Source of the DNA: Fidelibacterota bacterium
GTDB taxonomy: Bacteria > Fidelibacterota > UBA8477 > JABMPR01
DNA: 6,217 nt
Assembly: GCA_030595455.1 (NCBI GenBank)
Contig: JAUVDF010000063.1
Span: forward strand, 1-6,217
Direction of reading: 5' to 3'
A program made the position numbers and the translations under genes. Below, piece after piece: positions 1-6,200 of the stretch. Every line of letters begins with the position of its first letter. Position 1 is the stretch's first letter. Under the pieces are notes generated by a model, which was given only the letters and a program-made list of their open reading frames with translations, did no database searches and was not told the origin of the DNA.

Positions 1-1
1 T

Positions 2-97
2 CCTACTCATGGTACTAATTTACCAAATTGGCAAGTATATCTCATGTTTGTGAACACAAAATTTGGGTCTGCCTCCGACTATTATAAGCAGAATTGA
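2..97 (+). CDS. Possible 3' end of an upstream gene (31 codons plus TGA stop), partial
   Basis: Frame 2 is open from the left edge to a TGA at 95-97 and reads as 31 residues ending in FGSASDYYKQN. The stretch WQVYLMFVNTKF alternates polar and nonpolar residues like a beta strand, as the last strand of an exported or outer-membrane beta-rich protein might. If real, it ends 50 bases before the start of the giant gene on the same strand with no obvious terminator between them, so the two could be co-transcribed. The evidence is weak. A 31-codon open stretch can occur by chance, frame 3 is also open to a stop at 51-53, and no start or family is visible. The left-hand neighbouring sequence is needed to settle it. 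Confidence 0.28.
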   Translation, partial: PTHGTNLPNWQVYLMFVNTKFGSASDYYKQN

Positions 98-114
98 TCA
101 ATATTACTCAATTC
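91..114. repeat. Short inverted repeat in the leader (7-bp arms, 10-base spacer)
   Basis: GAATTGA at 91-97 is the exact reverse complement of TCAATTC at 108-114. The left arm also overlaps a perfect 10-base palindrome, ATTGATCAAT, at 93-102. The repeat lies 34 bases before the start codon, so it could be an operator or a weak 5' UTR hairpin. It is AT-rich and has no T-tract after it, so it does not look like an intrinsic terminator. Chance occurrence in AT-rich DNA is quite possible. Confidence 0.35.
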
Positions 115-136
115 GTAACATTATAGTTTTCATGAC

Positions 137-143
137 AGGAGGG
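137..143 (+). promoter_or_regulatory. Strong Shine-Dalgarno ribosome binding site
   Basis: AGGAGGG at 137-143 contains the full AGGAGG core (137-142), five bases before the ATG at 148. In-frame stops at 124-126 (TAG) and 133-135 (TGA) exclude any longer reading frame, so this site fixes the start of the giant protein. No convincing sigma-70 promoter with both boxes is visible upstream. A TATTAT-like -10 at 80-85 lacks a well-placed -35. The Bacteroidetes-type TAnnTTTG element is matched only imperfectly, by CATGTTTG at 43-50. Confidence 0.82.
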
Positions 144-147
144 TCAT

Positions 148-246
148 ATGCGAACCAAACGAAATAAAGAAATATCTATAGCCAGTTGGAGAGCCTGGAT
201 CGGGATGCCCCTCATGGGCTTGATTCTGCCAGGTTTCCTAATGGCC
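148..246 (+). other. Sec-type signal peptide (residues 1-33)
   Basis: The N terminus has a basic region (R2, K4, R5, K7, and R15 further in), then a hydrophobic core from about A16 to M32 (WIGMPLMGLILPGFLM). A likely signal peptidase I site follows L-M-A, between A33 and Q34, leading into a polar TSSSEY stretch. No lipobox cysteine is present, so this is not a lipoprotein signal. It directs the protein across the inner membrane; how it crosses the outer membrane is not shown in this window. Confidence 0.85.
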
Positions 247-3200
247 CAGACCAGCTCATCAGAGTATCAAATAACTCAACATAGTGATGTCCTGGGTGGA
301 CAGGCTGTGTTGACCAATACCATAACAACTTCTGCAGGACCTGCTACTATGACCATAACAGCTGGACAGGCAGTAGTGGGAGATATGGCACACAGTGGTT
401 TCTCTACAAACCTTGGATTTTGGTCCTTTTATTTAAAAGAACCGGATGCACCACTTGTGGATGCCTCTGATGGTGAATCAGAGCATCCAGCTTCTATTTA
501 CATCAGTGCTGTTCAGGATGTGTTAAGTCCTCCAGCGACTGGTGAATATACCCAAGATACTTGGATCTTAACCCGGGATGGGGGACCGCTGCAAATTCTT
601 ACAATGAACGTGCCTTCAGCTACTGATGGTGAGGCCATCTTTCCCGGGAAACTATATAGCTATGGCGTGACTACATCTAACTCCTTTGGTGTCAGCCCCG
701 AAGGCTTTGATATTGGTTTTACCTTGCCCAATGGCATAATATCTGGCCGTGTCCGTACACCGGGACCCACACCGGGCGCCCCCTGGACCCCTGAAGGGAA
801 TCCTGTTGCTGATGTAGAGGTCTCACTACTCCCTATACTGGGTAAATCTGCCCTGCTTGATGGCCAAAATGACTTTATAAGCATAGATTCCTGGTATGAA
901 AATGAAATCTCAGAATCGTTTACCATCGAGCTCTGGATAAATATCATGGACACCTCTGGTAACAGTAAAATTATGGATATGGGCGATCGTTTTCAATTAG
1001 AACACAATAATACAACCCTGGCAGCCAGTATTGGTGCGATCGCATTATCAACAGCCCTGCCAAGTCTGCAAGCCTGGCACCATATTGCCTGTGTTATGGA
1101 TACCAATATGTTCTACCTCTATCTGAATAGTGTCGCAGTTGATTCTGCGTCCTGCACAACGATTCCAGTCGGTGAAGAGATCCGAATCGGTAAGAATAGA
1201 CTTGGTGGAGAATATTATGATGGCTGGGTTGATGATATTAGAGTTTGGAATTCTGCTAGAGAACAATCTCAAATCCTGAAGAATATGGAGCGGGCTCTAT
1301 TTGGAGATGAAGCCAATCTGATCGGCTATTGGCGATTTGATGAAGGCTTAAATAATATCTCCTATGACGCCACTTCACCTCGTGAGTTGGCAGTCTTAGA
1401 AGGTGCCACCTGGCACGATTCCATTCCCACTGTGAAACTTTCAGCTTTTACTGATACTGATGGATACTATGAGATTCGCAATGTCTGGTATGAAACAGCG
1501 GATGCGAATGGGACCACGTATACAGTGGCTCCTGCAAAAGCAAATCACGCCTTTTTTACGCCCGCTGACGATCAGGTCACTTTAACTCGCATTCCGGGTG
1601 AAGCAGAAGCAAGCGATGTAAAATTTCTGGATGAGTCGCTGTTTACGGTGAGCGGCACTCTGATCTATGGAGGCACAAATTGTGCAGTAGTGCATGCCGA
1701 AATTCTGGTTGATTCTGCCAGTACCCGTCCAGAGACATTTACAAACTCCTATGGAAAATATACACTGGATTTTGAGCCTGACGCAGAGGGTCATTTAACC
1801 GTTCGCTTCGGCGGTCACTGGGTCTATGATACAACCACATTTATTGGAACAGATGACATTGTAATAGATACATCCTATGTAGATGGGCATACCTTCCATC
1901 GGGGTGGTATTGAACAAGGCTTTCAGGTTCCCCCTATCGAAGCAGATATTGCCGGTATTCATTTTGAGAATGTTCATACTGAATCCCTGTATATGGATAT
2001 TGGGGGTGGTACCTGTATGCTTCCCATCGGGGATGCCGAAATTATTTTAAGAGCCTCCGGAGGTGATTGTTTTGCGGATACCGCCATCATTGCAACTGGA
2101 GCAGGGTATCAGGCAATAAGTGGTTTACCTCCTCTAGAATACGAGGTGATAATAAAGCATGCGACCAAGACCTATATCAAGTTTGACAATCAAAATATAT
2201 CATTGGTGGACTCATCAGCACATATGGAGTTGATGTACCGTGATATCCTCAGGGTTTCTTTTAGCAACTTCCCCTGGGATGTTGGCTGTGCTGTTATTGC
2301 CCAGCATGTAAAAGACAGTCTCAAAGTAACCGTTTATGAAGAATATGGTGGTTATGATGACGTTATACTGGATTCATGCTTCATCAACAGTTTCTCAGTT
2401 GAGCTGCGGGATGACTGGAGTGGTATTTATACTGACCCAATTCCCTTTGGCTCAGATAACGGTGAGTTCTGGTATCATTTTCAAGCAGGGATTCCAAATG
2501 TCCTGGCTGGCGGTGACCATCCTTATGAAAAAGAACTTACCATCGTTATACATGACGAATTAGGCCGGTTTGCTTCAGACAATGTTTGGGCTAAGATTAC
2601 AGGTCGAAAAATTTCTGAAGGCAGCGAATTTGCCTCACAACCTGCTAGAACATCAGAAATGCCGTTGTTTGTTCTGAGAGATCCTCCGGGAGATGAGAGT
2701 TATTCATTTCTGGCTGAAGATCAAACGATCTGCCGTACCATTAGTCTTGAAATTGAAGATGAAATTGCTGATGACAATTATACAACCGTCAGTCTTGGTG
2801 TGGATTTTGGACTGGAAACCGGGATTTCATCACCTTTCGGCTCCTTACTCTTCTCAAGTGAGCTGGATATAACCCTGGATTTCAATGAGACCTGGGGTGG
2901 TACCCAAAATGATCGCTCTCTAGATGAAACCGAAATTTGTATCACCACATCCGAACTGTTTCAAACGGATGGTGAAGGCTTAATTGTTGGTGATGAAGGT
3001 GACATTTATGTTGGGGCAACGCTTAATCTGACATTCAGCCAAATCTTGGACTTATCAGTGGCTGGCTGTGACGTGACAATCGATACCAGTTATGGTATCT
3101 CTGATATGGATGGATTTCATTCGTTTTATGTGTATTCTGATTATCATATCAGGCGCACCCTTATTCCCAATTTAGTATCATTAAGAAATCATGCCGCGCC

Positions 3201-6200
3201 TGAAGACTCGGCTAAATTTGCAAAATCTGTTATTTACTGGGAGAATTTGGTACAAACCAATGTAGATGCCAAAGCAGCAGCGATTGCAACCGATGCTGTC
3301 TCAAATACAGGTGAGGCTTTAACCAATATTTCATTCGATGCATTAGCCTCTTATGAATATTCGACCACCACTGATTCGGCTGTATCACATTCGACTGCGG
3401 TCACCATTTCTACTTATGATGGTTCTGGTAATGATCTCGGAGTGACCTGGAGTGGTGTTGGTGTGGTTGGCGGTTTTAATGAAACAGATACCCATACAGA
3501 AACAAATGACACAACAGATGTGTCGACCTATAGTCATACCGTTGGTTTTTCACTGGGTGATGATGATCCGGGAGATGCCTTTACGGTGGATATCAAACGC
3601 GATCCTGTGTGGGGCATGCCGGTTTTTGACCTGCTTGCCGGGCGAAGCTCAAATCCCTGGGAGCCTAAAACCTTTAAACGGCAATGGAGTTCAATCTCCA
3701 TCAGTCCACCTATCTCAGTCGACAACGAGCCAGATGCAGCGGTTCTATTCGATGTCACCTTAGGTAACCTGAGTGAAACGGGAGAAACCTGGCCCTATAG
3801 TTTGAGCGCCTGGAATGAATCCAATCCCGATGGTGCCGTCATTATGATCAATGGAATTGCCATTTCTGGTACAGAACTCTCATTTGAAATTGATGCTGGC
3901 CAGACGGTTAATGCGACCATGCTGGTCGAAAGAGGTCCAGTCGAGTATGATTATGAGGCCTTAACCCTGGAATTCGGTCCTCCCGGAGAATTAGAAATAG
4001 CTGATATTTTGGGAGAGGATACTCAAAATTCTGGAGTGGCTGAGTTTACCGTTAGATATATCAAGCCATGTTCAGAAGTAACACTGTCCTTCCCAGAGTA
4101 TGATGGGTGGCTGATCAACCAGAGCAATGGTCTTAGTGGCCAGGACAGTTTAAGGATTGACTTCTCTGGCTTTAATAAGGCTGACAGTGAGCTGGTGGAT
4201 ATTACACTTGAATATACCAGAACAGAAGAAGAGGAATGGTTCCCAGGTGCTGTACTCACTGGAATTGGCTCTCTACCACAAGCATACAGTACTTTGTACT
4301 GGAATACCAGCAGTGTACCTGAAGGTGAATATTATATCAGGGCTCGGGCTGCTTGTCGTTTACGAAATAGCTATTCTGAGTTACGCATGGGTACCATTGA
4401 TCGTACCTCACCGCGTATTTTGGGTGTTCCTGAACCAGCAGATGTGATTTTAAATAGTAATGATCAAATTATTCTCACCTTAACAGAGGATATCGATTGT
4501 GATCAGGTCTATCCAAATTCCGGTGAATTGTTTTTTGCCCACACGGGCAAAGCTATTGCTGCAGAAGTTACCTGTAGCGGCAATCAACTGGTGATTACAC
4601 CAGCTACTTCGGTCTCTAATCGTGAGATCGAGAACCAGTTGCTTAAAGCTCAGGTCCAATTTGTAAAGGATCTGGCCGGGAATATCTTATGGGATGTGAA
4701 TGGTAATGTGCTGGATACACTGGCCTGGGAATTTACTGTGGATCGCAATCCGCTCCATTGGAATGTTCCTGAGCTGGAACAGATCGCCTATCTGGGTGAA
4801 GAGACCATCATCCCCATTACGCTCAATAATAATGGTGCTGCACCAGCCTATTTTGAGTTTGGGCAGCTTTTCTCATTACCCGATTGGGTGGTTGCTGAAC
4901 CGGCCAATGGTGAAGTCAATTCCGGTGGCAGTATGACCGTTTATCTGTATCTGGATCCCTATATGAATATGGGTAACTATCAGGCTCGTATCTACGCTGA
5001 GACACCCCTGGGCGATGAGCCCCTGGACCTCAATATTCATACGATCTGTCGTCCACCTGAATGGATTGTGGAGGCTAGTAATTATGAGCACACCATGACC
5101 CTTACTGCCGAACTTAGTGTTCAGGGATCACAATCTGCGGATATCTACGATCGTCTTGGCGCCTTTGTGGGTGACGAGTGTCGTGGAGTCGCCGATATGG
5201 AACATCTCGAGCGTACTGATTCTGTTGGTGTTGATGAATCAGGTCAGGCTATCTATGAGACGACTCATTTTTACCGTACTTTTCTGACAGCCTATAGCAA
5301 CGAACCGCTAGGGGATACCCTGGAATTTAGAATCTGGGATGCCTCTCATTGTGATGAACTCTGGGAAATGGATGAAACCCTGGTATTCCAGGCCAACACC
5401 ATTGTTGGTAGTTTAATAGCACCGTCTGCCGTGAATGCGACTGGAGCTATTGCCCAACATGTTGATCTATCCCAAGGTTGGACCTGGTTCAGCTTTAACC
5501 TGCAATATGGTGATATGAGTTTCAATCAGGTCTTTAATCTGCTGGAAGCAACAGCGGGTGACCGGATCATTGCAGCAGAGACAGCTGCCTATGCTCAATA
5601 TGCTGAAGATCTGGGTTGGGTTGGTCCACTGACTGACATAGCGATAACAAATATTGATATGTATCAGGCGGACATGGTAAACCCAAGCAGTTTTCCATTT
5701 GTTGGCTTTGTCATTAATCCTGAAAATACAACCATAGGAATAGAGTCGGGTTGGAATCGAATTAGTTATACGCCTCAGGTGAATATGGAATTACCGGCGG
5801 CTTTAGCTGGTTTGACGCCAAGCTTTAATGACCAGATCAAAAACCAAACCGGGTTTGCTCAATACGATACAACTTATGGTTGGTATGGTTCACTTGATTA
5901 TCTGACTCCCGGGAGCGGTTATATGCTCCGCATGGCAGCAAGTGATAGCCTGATCTATCCATCCGGCTATGGGCTGGTAGCATCCATGCCTGAGCTTGTC
6001 CAGAAGTCGGAAGTCCTGACCAAGGCAGTCGTATGTCCCTGGGTTGTAGATAAGACTAAATATCTGAACAACATGACTATAACCGCACTTATTGAAAGTG
6101 ATACATTAGGTATTAATTCGCCTGAAGACGCTGTCGTTGCTTTCATTGGTGATGAATGTCGCGGTATTGGTCGGCCGGTTTATGTGCCTGAGATAGATGC

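Noticed and set aside
28..87. Promoter for the giant gene
   Set aside because: TATTAT at 80-85 could be a -10 box, but there is no fitting -35 about 17 bases upstream. TTG at 28-30 with CATGTTTG at 43-50 has the wrong spacing and one mismatch for the Bacteroidetes-type promoter.
91..114. Intrinsic terminator for the upstream gene
   Set aside because: The inverted repeat has an AT-rich 7-bp stem, a 10-base loop and no following T-run, so a terminator is not supported.
660..953. Minus-strand open frame of 97 codons
   Set aside because: It lies wholly inside the LamG-containing coding region, has no ribosome binding site and no protein-like family features. It is a shadow of the plus-strand codons.
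1048..1977. Three minus-strand open frames (1048-1272, 1582-1794, 1795-1977)
   Set aside because: All are antisense to well-recognised domains of the giant gene. Their translations show no motif, and they are explained by the codon bias of the sense strand.
2336..4936. Plus-strand frames in other registers (2336-2563, 3452-3763, 4157-4447, 4700-4936)
   Set aside because: Each overlaps a recognisable domain in the main frame. None has a Shine-Dalgarno site or plausible composition.
3534..5091. Minus-strand frames at 3534-3758, 4023-4259 and 4876-5091
   Set aside because: Antisense shadows of conserved coding sequence (PWEP module, post-PWEP domains, Ig spacer). There is no independent evidence for them.
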